IMG/VR virus record: IMGVR_UViG_3300030419_005622
Span: 1 to 25,691 of that record
Length of the DNA stretch: 25,691 nucleotides
Direction: 5' to 3' (one strand)
Source of the DNA: a virus
A program made the position numbers and the translations under genes. The notes beneath the pieces were generated by a model. That model saw only the letters and a program-made list of their open reading frames with translations. It did not search any database and was not told the origin of the DNA. Numbering within the stretch: position 1 is the first letter of the stretch; every line of letters begins with the position of its first letter. Shown here one piece after another: positions 1-6,749 of this stretch.

Positions 1-26
1 CCCCTTAATTTATTTAAAGATATTAT

Positions 27-332
27 TTATTTCCCTTCCTTTACATTGATATCAAAATTATCAATGTTTAAGCCATAATCAGCTAACCATTTTTCAAAAC
101 CCACACCCCCAAGAGCAGTAACCTTTTTTAAAGAACTTTTTAGCTCCTTAATTTCTGCCTTTACTTCCAAAACTTCATCTCCCCATTTCTCCCACTTTAC
201 ACTGATTTCAACACTATCAATGTTCTGAAGGGTTTTTAATTTTAGCTCTAACTGATAAAGCATAATGATTTTTTTCGCTATGCTAACTAATCGCCCCTTT
301 TGAAAAGCGTTTATTTTTATTACTTTCTGCAT
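27..332 (-). CDS. Hypothetical 101-aa protein of leftward module
   Basis: I do not recognise this protein and assign no function. It is 101 residues, charged, with a predicted helical middle (residues about 40-70, runs such as VKAEIKELKSSLKK) that could form a short coiled coil. The start is supported by GAAAGGAA a few bases upstream of the ATG; almost the same leader (GAAAGGAAT then A-rich) precedes the metallopeptidase gene that starts at 2060, so the two genes share a translation signal. It follows an intrinsic terminator at 441-475 and has its own promoter at 368-396, so it is transcribed separately from the genes to its right. Just past its stop the window begins with CCCC, which may be half of another G/C hairpin like those between the other leftward genes. 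Confidence 0.7.
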   Translation of the reverse strand: MQKVIKINAFQKGRLVSIAKKIIMLYQLELKLKTLQNIDSVEISVKWEKWGDEVLEVKAEIKELKSSLKKVTALGGVGFEKWLADYGLNIDNFDINVKEGK

Positions 333-367
333 TTTTAGTTCCTTTCACTTATTTAAATGCTACAATA

Positions 368-396
368 AATTTAACAATAAATTTTTTAATTGTCAA
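368..396 (-). promoter_or_regulatory. Sigma70-like promoter for the 27-332 gene
   Basis: On the minus strand there is a perfect TTGACA (391-396), a 17-base spacer, and TAAATT (368-373, four of six matches to TATAAT). It lies about 36 bases before the ATG of the 101-aa gene and just downstream of the terminator at 441-475. A second TTGACAAT promoter of the same style lies at 2326-2353. Confidence 0.6.
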
Positions 397-416
397 CTAA
401 AAAAAATGTTGCTGTG

Positions 417-426
417 GTAGTGTACA
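417..426. repeat. GTAGTGTACA motif, copy 1
   Basis: The ten bases GTAGTGTACA occur here and again at 2571-2580. Both copies are in promoter-bearing intergenic DNA. The core GTGTACAC is palindromic here. This copy lies about 20 bases upstream of the -35 box of the leftward promoter at 391-396, a position where a regulator could bind. Role is inference. Confidence 0.4.
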
Positions 427-440
427 CTTCTATAGAATAC

Positions 441-475
441 AAAAAAAAATAGGGGGGCTTTTCAGCCCCCCTATT
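441..475 (-). terminator. Intrinsic terminator ending the leftward operon
   Basis: Arms AATAGGGGGGCT (448-459) and AGCCCCCCTATT (464-475) pair perfectly over 12 bases around a 4-base loop. Read leftward, the stem is followed at once by a T tract (A run 441-449 on the plus strand). It begins only 8 bases after the stop codon of the 483-1055 gene. Confidence 0.9.
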
Positions 476-482
476 AATTTAT

Positions 483-632
483 TTACTTGGTTTTAGTTTT
501 TATAAACTCTGCTAAACAATCATTTATACCATTTAGTCTTTCAATTTCTTGGTTTAACAAGAAATTCTGCTTTTCTAAATAAAGAATATGCTCATCAGTT
601 CCACGCCATATTACGCCTTTATCTTTTTTCAT
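483..632 (-). CDS. Possible separate 49-aa gene inside the peptidase ORF
   Basis: In the same frame as the metallopeptidase, Met142 begins a 49-residue segment (MKKDKGVIWRGTDEHILY...) with a predicted helical, coiled-coil-like C-terminal half (LEKQNFLLNQEIERLN). Its ATG is preceded by CAAAGGAGAAAAA, nearly identical to the leader of the upstream gene's own ATG at 1055, and by a GGGG/CCCC hairpin at 657-674. These are the signals that start independent genes elsewhere in this module. It may be made by internal initiation, or be the real gene if the upstream ORF should end at the out-of-frame TAA just before the hairpin. No function recognised. Confidence 0.5.
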   Translation of the reverse strand: MKKDKGVIWRGTDEHILYLEKQNFLLNQEIERLNGINDCLAEFIKTKTK

Positions 633-1055
633 TCTATTTTTCTCCTTTGATTGCGTGGGGTTTTTCAGCCCCCCAGTTATGTAGTTGATAAATATATCTG
701 TTATCTCTTGATCTGAAACATTTTCTGTTGTTGCTGTATCATTCATAAGCTTACAGCCCTTAACATGTTTTTGATTGTATAGAGTATGAAGGATTTCATG
801 AAATACAGTAACCCTTAAATCTGATCTATTCAATCCCTTTTCAGTAATCCAAATATATTTTTTATTGCTATTCATAGTGGCTTGACCCAAAATACAATCA
901 TGATTTTCAGTAATTCTTACCTCTATCCTCTCATGATGGATACCAAACCTTTTAGCTATATTCTTGGCTTCGTAGATGTATTTCATCACTTGCCTTCTTT
1001 GAGGGAAGAAGCCCTCAGTTTTATTTTTTAGGTTTTTACTTTCTACTTTTTTCAT
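483..1055 (-). CDS. HExxH zinc metallopeptidase-like protein, C-terminal fusion
   Basis: A 190-residue ORF. Residues 86-90 are HEILH, the zinc-binding and catalytic motif of gluzincin-type metallopeptidases, in a hydrophobic helix (VTVFHEILHTLY). A candidate third ligand is Glu117 in SDQEITDIF, the arrangement used by ImmA/IrrE-like peptidases; no substrate can be inferred. The peptidase part is about 130 residues. From residue 130 on, the reading frame passes through DNA that looks like an intergenic hairpin and ribosome binding site, then into a distinct 49-residue tail starting at Met142, so this may be two genes fused or separated by a frameshift. AAAGGAG before the ATG supports the start; Met24 is an alternative. 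A terminator follows the stop. Confidence 0.65.
   Translation of the reverse strand: MKKVESKNLKNKTEGFFPQRRQVMKYIYEAKNIAKRFGIHHERIEVRITENHDCILGQATMNSNKKYIWITEKGLNRSDLRVTVFHEILHTLYNQKHVKGCKLMNDTATTENVSDQEITDIFINYITGGLKNPTQSKEKNRMKKDKGVIWRGTDEHILYLEKQNFLLNQEIERLNGINDCLAEFIKTKTK
657..674 (-). other. G/C hairpin at the internal gene boundary
   Basis: GGGG (657-660) and CCCCCC (669-674) flank an 8-base loop. On the minus strand it reads GGGGGGCTGAAAAACCCC, close to the terminator at 448-475 (GGGGGGCTGAAAAGCCCCCC), but without a T tract. It lies inside the open frame of the metallopeptidase yet is followed by CAAAGGAG and ATG, as an intergenic element would be. Confidence 0.5.
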
Positions 1056-1075
1056 TTTATTTTTTCTCCTTTGGT

Positions 1076-1101
1076 GGGGCTGTGTACACAGCCACAGCCC
1101 C
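1076..1101 (-). other. Intergenic palindromic hairpin
   Basis: Between two leftward genes. A perfect 16-base palindrome GGCTGTGTACACAGCC occupies 1078-1093; alternatively GGGGCTGTG (1076-1084) pairs with CACAGCCCC (1093-1101) over 9 bases. No T tract follows in the leftward direction; CAAAGGAG and the ATG of the 1055 gene follow instead. It contains GTGTACAC, the same core as the motif repeats at 417, 2494 and 2574. Possible roles are mRNA processing, stabilisation or a regulator site. Confidence 0.6.
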
Positions 1102-1115
1102 CCATTTTAATTTTT

Positions 1116-2060
1116 TTAGTATTCTGTGCCTTCTTCGTGGATTTCAAAATTTCCTGAAAGAAGGGCTTGGATTAGTCTTTGGTTTTTAGTTGTTGTGTGA
1201 TTGAAAGTAAAAACTTCATTTGTTTCAGTATCAATCACAATGTTTTTAATTCTCTTTTTCGGCTGTTCCTTTTTTTCAACTGCTTCGTGAGAGAATATTT
1301 TCTCTAGCTGCTTCATATCAAAATTCTTTTCCAACCATGAAAAGAACTCATCAGCCAAGCCTGTTGTTGAACAATGTCTTCTATCTTCATCCCAAAAGGT
1401 TTCCAATCCCATGCTAATTGCCAAAGCCTGAAATTGCCTATTGTGCAAGTCTTTTCCTTCAGAAGTGTCGCTTATCCCTAAGTAGTGGGCTATATTGTGA
1501 ACCTTCTCATGAACAGCAACCATCAAGCCAACTTCAAGCCAATTATTGGGCTGTAATACAGCTTCTTTAATTTGCATGATCCCAGCTCTGTTGTTGCCAT
1601 TAACTGGTCTGTAATGTCCCCCTTCGTGCCTGTTCTGTTTTACTTGAGAAAAAACAGGTTGTATTTCTAATTTCACATTGAATAGAATCTCCTGTTTTCT
1701 CTCTTCGTTCAAGAAGTGGTAATCCCCAAAAATTGAATTATTGTTTGGGTAATCCTTGTCACTTCTTTCTTCAAGTATTGAGAAAAAAGAAGCTTCATTG
1801 ACAGCATAGGATATTCCTTCATAGCTTGCTATTTCAGCTGTATCAATCTGTCTTGATGCATCTTCCCTTCCTAGTGTTGCTCCCACATTATCATTTAAGA
1901 TAGAAGGAAGAATCCCCCTAACATCCCTGTTTAAAGTCCATTCCTGAACAATAACCTGAACAGCCAGTTTTTGATCGTCTTCCCAGTTTACACCTGTAGG
2001 AAGTTCAATCTTGCCATCTTTGGCTTTCTTGAACTCGATCTTGTTTATTTTAGTAACCAT
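1116..2060 (-). CDS. SprT-like zinc metallopeptidase
   Basis: A 314-residue protein. HEKVH at 184-188 gives two zinc ligands and the catalytic Glu185; His206 in DLHNRQFQALAISMGLE fits the third ligand of SprT-like (Spartan-type) gluzincins, where a conserved 'HG..F......LGL' follows the HExxH. The N-terminal 150 residues are unlike anything I recognise; the C-terminus (residues 250-310) is a small basic then beta-rich appendix. SprT-like proteins in cells act on DNA-protein crosslinks, but a phage target is not known from this sequence. GAAAGGAATC before the ATG supports the start. It belongs to the leftward operon, downstream of the 47-aa gene and upstream of the HEILH peptidase, so two different metallopeptidases are co-transcribed. 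Confidence 0.7.
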   Translation of the reverse strand: MVTKINKIEFKKAKDGKIELPTGVNWEDDQKLAVQVIVQEWTLNRDVRGILPSILNDNVGATLGREDASRQIDTAEIASYEGISYAVNEASFFSILEERSDKDYPNNNSIFGDYHFLNEERKQEILFNVKLEIQPVFSQVKQNRHEGGHYRPVNGNNRAGIMQIKEAVLQPNNWLEVGLMVAVHEKVHNIAHYLGISDTSEGKDLHNRQFQALAISMGLETFWDEDRRHCSTTGLADEFFSWLEKNFDMKQLEKIFSHEAVEKKEQPKKRIKNIVIDTETNEVFTFNHTTTKNQRLIQALLSGNFEIHEEGTEY

Positions 2061-2115
2061 TTTTGATTCCTTTCGCTTATGGTTATTTCCTGTTTCGTTC
2101 TTTTGAACTCATCAG

Positions 2116-2133
2116 AGGGGATTAACATCCCCT
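2116..2133 (-). other. Intergenic hairpin between two leftward genes
   Basis: AGGGGAT (2116-2122) and ATCCCCT (2127-2133) pair perfectly over 7 bases with a TAAC loop. No T tract follows in the leftward direction. It is the same class of G4/C4 stem that marks the other boundaries of this module. Confidence 0.6.
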
Positions 2134-2143
2134 GACAGGTTTT

Positions 2144-2287
2144 TTATATTTGCTCCTTTACTATTTCTATCTCTGCTCCGAAAGCTTCTTGCTCTATTTT
2201 CCTAACCATTTTTTTTGCTTCCTGCAAGCTGTCTGCTTCGTAAAAACTCATTCCATCTAGTAGGATTATGTAAAAGTGGTTTTTCAT
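2144..2287 (-). CDS. Hypothetical 47-aa protein
   Basis: A 47-residue protein (MKNHFYIILLDGMSFYEADS...), beta-strand then amphipathic helix then short strand, with an acidic C-terminus. An ORF extending upstream to 2380 exists, but the ATG at 2287 has AAAGGAG at ideal spacing and lies downstream of the promoter at 2326-2353, whose predicted start site would exclude the longer form. It is the first gene of the leftward operon that continues into the SprT-like peptidase. Function unknown; the length and fold pattern fit small phage accessory proteins. Confidence 0.65.
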   Translation of the reverse strand: MKNHFYIILLDGMSFYEADSLQEAKKMVRKIEQEAFGAEIEIVKEQI

Positions 2288-2325
2288 TTGGTTCTCCTTT
2301 TGAACTCTATGTTTATTTAAGTTCA

Positions 2326-2353
2326 ATAGTACATAAATAAATATTATTGTCAA
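2326..2353 (-). promoter_or_regulatory. Sigma70-like promoter of the leftward operon
   Basis: Minus strand TTGACA (2348-2353), 16-base spacer, TACTAT (2326-2331, four of six matches to TATAAT). The predicted start lies about 32 bases before the ATG of the 47-aa gene. The TTGACAAT core is shared with the promoter at 368-396. Confidence 0.6.
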
Positions 2354-2493
2354 TACTTTTTTATGAATAATTTCATACATTTCAAAACAATCTTATGAAT
2401 ATTGTTATATATACAGGGCTAATCTTGGCTTTTAAGGTGTCTAGAAGCCCATTATACAAGCGTTCATCTTTTTTTTATCTTTTTAGTATGTCT

Positions 2494-2503
2494 GTGTACA
2501 TTA
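2494..2503. repeat. GTGTACATTA repeat, copy 1
   Basis: GTGTACATTA here and at 2574-2583, in the same orientation and exactly 80 bases apart. Flanks differ, so this looks like a short binding motif and not a duplicated block. Confidence 0.45.
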
Positions 2504-2570
2504 ACACGCTTATACATCATATCTTTAAAATGATATTTTCTACATAAAACTTTAAATAACATAAATTATA

Positions 2571-2583
2571 GTAGTGTACATTA
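2571..2583. repeat. GTAGTGTACATTA repeat, copy 2
   Basis: Contains both the GTAGTGTACA shared with 417-426 and the GTGTACATTA shared with 2494-2503. It lies 11 bases before the inverted repeat at 2594-2611. Confidence 0.45.
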
Positions 2584-2593
2584 CCATACTTAC

Positions 2594-2611
2594 CTGTTCC
2601 TTTTGGAACAG
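2594..2611. promoter_or_regulatory. Inverted repeat, possible operator
   Basis: CTGTTCC (2594-2600), TTTT, GGAACAG (2605-2611): a perfect 7-base inverted repeat. No T tract on either side, so a protein-binding operator is more likely than a terminator. Spacing does not match standard LexA boxes. Confidence 0.4.
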
Positions 2612-2700
2612 CTCACCGATACACATGCAACATTATATATACGACCTATGTAGTAGTCAGAGCGTTGAAAAATATGTTGCCCAAATATATAGACACAGCG

Positions 2701-2742
2701 TGGCAATTTCATAAAACCCCCTTAAGGGGTTTTAAAATGCCA
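2701..2742. other. Long hairpin upstream of terS
   Basis: Inner stem AAAACCCC (2713-2720) with GGGGTTTT (2726-2733) around CTTAA, extended outward, after a 3-base bulge and one mismatch, by TGGCA (2701-2705) pairing with TGCCA (2738-2742). It could be a bidirectional terminator insulating the two modules, a structured leader, or part of a packaging site. Confidence 0.5.
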
Positions 2743-2780
2743 TGCAATACATGGGGTAGAGATTATTAAGAGAAGGGGTG

Positions 2781-2786
2781 TATAAT
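2781..2786 (+). promoter_or_regulatory. TATAAT box, possible late promoter giving a leaderless terS mRNA
   Basis: A perfect TATAAT ends 7 bases before the terS ATG at 2794, so transcription from it would begin at or next to the start codon. No TTGACA-like box is seen at the right distance. The nearest Shine-Dalgarno-like stretch (AAGGGG, 2773-2778) is 15 bases from the ATG, too far for normal use. Confidence 0.35.
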
Positions 2787-2793
2787 ACTTTCC

Positions 2794-3297
2794 ATGGCAA
2801 AACAAAAAGGCTACGCATACATAGAAGAAAAGGTTTTGACAGCCATTCCTTGTTGGAATCAATGGACTAGACAACTAAGAAGAATATATCTCGCACTACC
2901 TGCCTTTGGTTCTTCTCCTGATGCCATTGAAGAAATATGCGAAGAATTGGGATTTGATTATGAAAAGGTAGAAAGAAAAATAATTACGACCCCAAGTTTT
3001 AAAAAATATCTTGATATGTACCGAAAAGATAATGCCTACCCCATTGTTTCTCAAAGGGAGGATGGTACATATACTTACAGAATAAAACATGATGATCTTA
3101 AACAGATTTATGGACAGTACGCAGATATTGTTAAGTATTTCCATATGGAAGATTTAAAGGCACAAGGCAAAGGTAGCGAATTTGCTTTGAGAGTTATCGA
3201 CCAAAGAAAACTTGTAGAAATGAACGCATCAGAGATAGAGGAAGAAAAGAAAAACGAAGATGGCTCAGTAGAGGTTAAGTTATTTGAGAGAACATAA
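2794..3297 (+). CDS. terS: Putative terminase small subunit
   Basis: A 167-residue protein placed directly before and overlapping the large terminase, the standard position of the small subunit, which recognises the packaging site and stimulates the large subunit. The N-terminal half is helical and fits a helix-turn-helix DNA-binding region (residues about 20-60, RRIYLALPAFGSSPDAIEEICEELGFDYEKV), the middle suits oligomerisation and the C-terminus is strongly charged (EIEEEKKNEDGSVEVK). Identification rests on context and fold pattern, not on a signature motif. The ATG is the only start after an in-frame stop at 2767; it lacks a well-spaced ribosome binding site (see TATAAT entry). It ends 14 bases inside the next ORF. 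Confidence 0.65.
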   Translation: MAKQKGYAYIEEKVLTAIPCWNQWTRQLRRIYLALPAFGSSPDAIEEICEELGFDYEKVERKIITTPSFKKYLDMYRKDNAYPIVSQREDGTYTYRIKHDDLKQIYGQYADIVKYFHMEDLKAQGKGSEFALRVIDQRKLVEMNASEIEEEKKNEDGSVEVKLFERT

Positions 3298-4828
3298 TTT
3301 TTATCCATGGCAACAGAACATGGTAGATTCAGATGCCAAAATAAAATGGGTACAAGCAGGTCGTAGAGCAGGAAAAACCCGAAGTTCTCTTATGGAAGCA
3401 ATGAGCGTTATTGAAAAAGCTGCTACCTCTCCTGTTGTTGTAGGTAACTCTTCTAAAAGACTTACTGCTATTCAAGCCAATCTTGTTCCACAGATTCATA
3501 TATGGACAGTTGCACCAACAAGAGCCCAGATGTTGCAGGTATGGAATGAAATGCAAACATTTATTCCTGAAGAATTTGTAAGAAAGACCAGAAGAAAGGG
3601 GCAAGCTGGAGGTAGAGGTGGTGGATTTAAACAAGATGATTTGCATGTTTGGCTTGATTTAAAAAATTCGTCAGGTACTACTGAAGGACTTTACAGAACT
3701 GAAGTGTTTTGGGAATTGAAGTCAGCAGATAACCCAGAATCATTACAGACTGTTGGGTTAGATTTTTTACATATGGCTGAAGCACAAGATATTAAAGAGG
3801 GGGCATGGAGTAAGGTGCGACCTACTTTAAACTCTCCGGGTAGATTGGGAAGAGCAATAGTCGAAGGTGTTCCACCAGAAAGTTCTCAACATTGGTTTGC
3901 AAGAAATTGCAAGATTGCAAAAGAAAATCCAAATAAAAGAAGAGAATATTTTCACGCAACTACATTTGATAATCCCGGTCTTACAGAAGAAGATAGAATT
4001 GAAATAGAAGATGAAAAGCAAGCACTTACAGAAGCTGTATGGGAGAGATTTTACCTTGCAAAACAACCTGAAGGTGCAGGTAACTTTTTTAGAAATATTC
4101 AATCTGCGTATTCAAAAGGTGCTGTAGAACTTGCACGACCAATAGATGGAAGGCACTATGTTGCAGGATTAGACTTAGGTAGAAGCAACGATCCAACTGT
4201 AATGATTGTAAAGGATAGGCAAACTAGAGAATCAGTAACTGTTGTTGAATTAATGAAAACTGATTGGTCTTTACAGGTTGAAACAATTAAGTCTTTAAGT
4301 GTAAGATGGAACATTGAAGAGATATATATGGACTCTACTGGGCTTGGTGGTAAATTTGGAGAAGATGTGCTTTACAGAGAGTTGATGGAAGAAAGTATTC
4401 CTGTGATAGGATATAATTTTACTCCGGGTAAAAAGTATCAATTATTTTTAGATTATGCTATATCTTTAGAAAAGGAAACTGTATCTTTTCCACAAAATTG
4501 GGTTAAACTGATAAGTCAGTTGGAAGATATAGGACACAAGGAAAGTGCAAATAGAGGACACACCTTTTTTAGTGTTTCAGGTGCACATGATGACTGGGTG
4601 GATGCAGAATGTTTGGCTTTAATGGCTTGTGATCCTGCTATGGAAGGAATAACGGGAGAAAGGGTTGTTCCAAATTCTATTTCAGGTATCAGACCATTAA
4701 ATCCTAGTAATAATTATTTTAATAAAAATTCTAGACTTCAAAAAGTAAAAAAAGCTAGAAAAGAAAAACAATTAGAAGATGCAGGCATCTCGATAGATGA
4801 ATACTTGCAAACTATAAGAAATACATAA
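3284..4828 (+). CDS. terL: Terminase large subunit (ATPase and nuclease)
   Basis: 514 residues, normal length. FYPWQ at 6-10 is the conserved N-terminal motif; GRRAGKT at 26-32 is the Walker A loop; LDFLHMAEAQ near 159-168 is the Walker B strand with catalytic Glu, Ala replacing the usual Asp. The RNase H-like nuclease domain shows AGLDLGRSNDP (Asp297), IYMDSTGLG (Asp350) and HDDWVD (Asp436, 437, 440), the metal-binding acidic residues that cut concatemeric DNA at the portal. The start is TTG: starting at the first ATG (3320) would delete FYPWQ, and AGAGG precedes the TTG. The gene overlaps terS by 14 bases and is followed after one base by the portal, with which it forms the packaging motor. 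Confidence 0.95.
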   Translation: MREHNFYPWQQNMVDSDAKIKWVQAGRRAGKTRSSLMEAMSVIEKAATSPVVVGNSSKRLTAIQANLVPQIHIWTVAPTRAQMLQVWNEMQTFIPEEFVRKTRRKGQAGGRGGGFKQDDLHVWLDLKNSSGTTEGLYRTEVFWELKSADNPESLQTVGLDFLHMAEAQDIKEGAWSKVRPTLNSPGRLGRAIVEGVPPESSQHWFARNCKIAKENPNKRREYFHATTFDNPGLTEEDRIEIEDEKQALTEAVWERFYLAKQPEGAGNFFRNIQSAYSKGAVELARPIDGRHYVAGLDLGRSNDPTVMIVKDRQTRESVTVVELMKTDWSLQVETIKSLSVRWNIEEIYMDSTGLGGKFGEDVLYRELMEESIPVIGYNFTPGKKYQLFLDYAISLEKETVSFPQNWVKLISQLEDIGHKESANRGHTFFSVSGAHDDWVDAECLALMACDPAMEGITGERVVPNSISGIRPLNPSNNYFNKNSRLQKVKKARKEKQLEDAGISIDEYLQTIRNT

Positions 4829-4829
4829 T

Positions 4830-6749
4830 ATGGTTACCACATACGGACAAATATCAGAAAATGTAAATCCTGAAGAGGAAATAGCGAGAGAAGCAGCCAA
4901 CCCCATTGACGAACCATTTGTGTCGATAGAATGGGTAATTGGAAAATTAAAAGAAGGTAAATTTAACTTTAGAGAATTTTACGACAACTGTAATGAATCA
5001 GAAGATTTTTATTTAAATAGATTTGATTTTTCTATTCCTGAAACAGGCACAATGCTTAGATTGGGAACAGCACAATCTGTTGTAAACTCTCTTGTTGCTC
5101 ATGTAACTCCACAGTTTATAGATATATCTGTTCCTGCTCCGGGAGCAAGAGGACAAGCAAGGGCAGAGAACATGGAGAAGTTTCTTACAGGTGCAAATCA
5201 TATGCTTGAACAATTTACTCCAACTAGGAGAGAAATTGCAAAACATATGGCACTTTATGGAATTGCATTTGAAAAAACAGAATTTGCTGCAAACAGATGG
5301 GAAGAGTTTCCAGAACCACCAGAAGGTGACAAAGGACTTACAGATTATAAGGAAAAATTAAACGATATATTAGATAAAAGAAATATATCTTTTCCAATGC
5401 AATCTACAGCCATAAACCCCAAAATGATGGTTTGGGATACTAACAATGGTCCAAGCCCAAGATGGGTAATACATTTTTACGAAGTAGAATCAGAATGGGT
5501 AAATGCACATTTTCCAAATTGGAAAGGCAAGCTTTCAGGAACTGTAGAGTTTGTAGAAGTTTGGACATATTCTCAGGTTGCCTACATGGCTGATGAAAAA
5601 TGGGCACTTAAACCTAAACGGCATGGATATGGAACTTTGCCATTTACTATTTATCATCCTAATACAGGATTATTTACAGAAGGTGCAAAACCAGAAGAAC
5701 TTTACAGAGGAATATTGCATGGCAACTTTGACATGATGAGAGCAGAGAGTAGACTTGCATCTCAATATCTTGACATAGTTGCACAAAGTGCTTGGCAAAC
5801 TAAAGACTTTACTGGTCCACCGGGTATTACCGAACAAGTAATGGAAATGTACGAAGAAACTCCGGGTGCAAAAAACTTTGTACCACAGAATGTAAGTATA
5901 AATCCATCTAAAGTTGTGGAGCCACCTGCTTCAATTAATATTGCTCAACAGATGATGAGTCAATCTATCGAAGCTAACACAGCACCTGCTGTAGTCAGAG
6001 GAGAAAGACCACAGGGTGCTGCTAGTGGTTATCATACAGCAGTTTTAGCTGGAATTGCAGCATTAAATTTTGGTCCATATGTAGAAGCAGCACAAAGAGG
6101 ATTGCAAAACAGAAATTCAATTATTTTAAACATTGTTGAAAATGTAATTAAAGACAAGGTAACTGTATTTGGTAAAACTGAAACAGGTCCACTTGATGCA
6201 ATTATTAGACCAAATGATATTAAAGGTCATTATGTAAATATGGTTCAACTTACTCCAACTTCTCCAGAGGAACAGGAAAGAAAGTTAAACTTGTGGAACC
6301 AGTTGTGGTTGTCAGGATTTACAGACCACGATACTGCACTTAGAAAAGCAGGTGTATCAAACGCATTTGAAGTTAAATCTAAGATACTTGCAGAACAATT
6401 CTTAAAATCAGAACAAGTACAGATGGCTTTGCAGCAAGCAGCAGCAGAGAGAGTTCCATTGCTACAACAGATAGTTGAAGCTGCTGGTGGTGGTCAAACA
6501 AGTGGACAACAAGCAAGTCAGATTGCTCAAAGTATTTACAACCAACAACCAAATGCTGGTCAGTTCTCTACAACTAACCAACCTGCTAGAACACTTGCAT
6601 CTGAACAACAAAGAGTGCAAACTAATACTAGACCGGTAATTCCGGGTAGTTTACAAGAACAAGATTTGGTAGCCAGAGAAATATCTTCTCCTGCTAGAAC
6701 AGGAAACAGAAGAGTACCAACCTCTGATTTGCCACCGGGGATGAGATAA
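4830..6749 (+). CDS. Portal protein
   Basis: 639 residues directly after terL, the usual place of the portal, the dodecameric ring at the capsid vertex through which DNA passes. Residues 30-130 (FREFYDNCNESEDFYLNR... GTAQSVVNSLVAHVTP) and the helical segments QQMMSQSIEANTAPAVVRGERPQGAASGYHTAVLAG (about 373-410) resemble podovirus-type portals, where such a stretch precedes the tunnel helix. The C-terminal 120 residues are Gln/Ala-rich and low-complexity, typical of the barrel and disordered tail. There is no clear ribosome binding site; the TAATATGG junction with terL suggests coupled translation. The length is compatible with podovirus portals. Confidence is high from position, moderate from motifs. 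Confidence 0.85.
   Translation: MVTTYGQISENVNPEEEIAREAANPIDEPFVSIEWVIGKLKEGKFNFREFYDNCNESEDFYLNRFDFSIPETGTMLRLGTAQSVVNSLVAHVTPQFIDISVPAPGARGQARAENMEKFLTGANHMLEQFTPTRREIAKHMALYGIAFEKTEFAANRWEEFPEPPEGDKGLTDYKEKLNDILDKRNISFPMQSTAINPKMMVWDTNNGPSPRWVIHFYEVESEWVNAHFPNWKGKLSGTVEFVEVWTYSQVAYMADEKWALKPKRHGYGTLPFTIYHPNTGLFTEGAKPEELYRGILHGNFDMMRAESRLASQYLDIVAQSAWQTKDFTGPPGITEQVMEMYEETPGAKNFVPQNVSINPSKVVEPPASINIAQQMMSQSIEANTAPAVVRGERPQGAASGYHTAVLAGIAALNFGPYVEAAQRGLQNRNSIILNIVENVIKDKVTVFGKTETGPLDAIIRPNDIKGHYVNMVQLTPTSPEEQERKLNLWNQLWLSGFTDHDTALRKAGVSNAFEVKSKILAEQFLKSEQVQMALQQAAAERVPLLQQIVEAAGGGQTSGQQASQIAQSIYNQQPNAGQFSTTNQPARTLASEQQRVQTNTRPVIPGSLQEQDLVAREISSPARTGNRRVPTSDLPPGMR

Larger units (their letters stand above)
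2354..2793. other. Divergent intergenic region before the terminase genes
   Basis: About 440 bases without a convincing gene, between the leftward promoter and terS. It holds GTGTACATTA twice exactly 80 bases apart, an inverted repeat at 2594-2611, a long hairpin at 2701-2742, a small inverted repeat CCATG/CATGG at 2740-2754 and a TATAAT box at 2781-2786. Such a region next to terS is a usual place for the packaging (cos or pac) site and for control of late transcription; neither role is proven here. No tRNA fold was found by eye. Confidence 0.6.

Noticed and set aside
2144-2380. Longer 78-aa version of the 47-aa leftward gene
   Set aside because: The upstream start has no ribosome binding site and the promoter at 2326-2353 would start transcription inside it.
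2594-2611. LexA/SOS box
   Set aside because: The inverted repeat CTGTTCC-TTTT-GGAACAG has the wrong spacing for the E. coli, Bacillus and alphaproteobacterial LexA sites.
2400-2790. tRNA or CRISPR array in the intergenic region
   Set aside because: No cloverleaf with anticodon and T-loop could be drawn, and the repeats are only 10-13 bases and too few.
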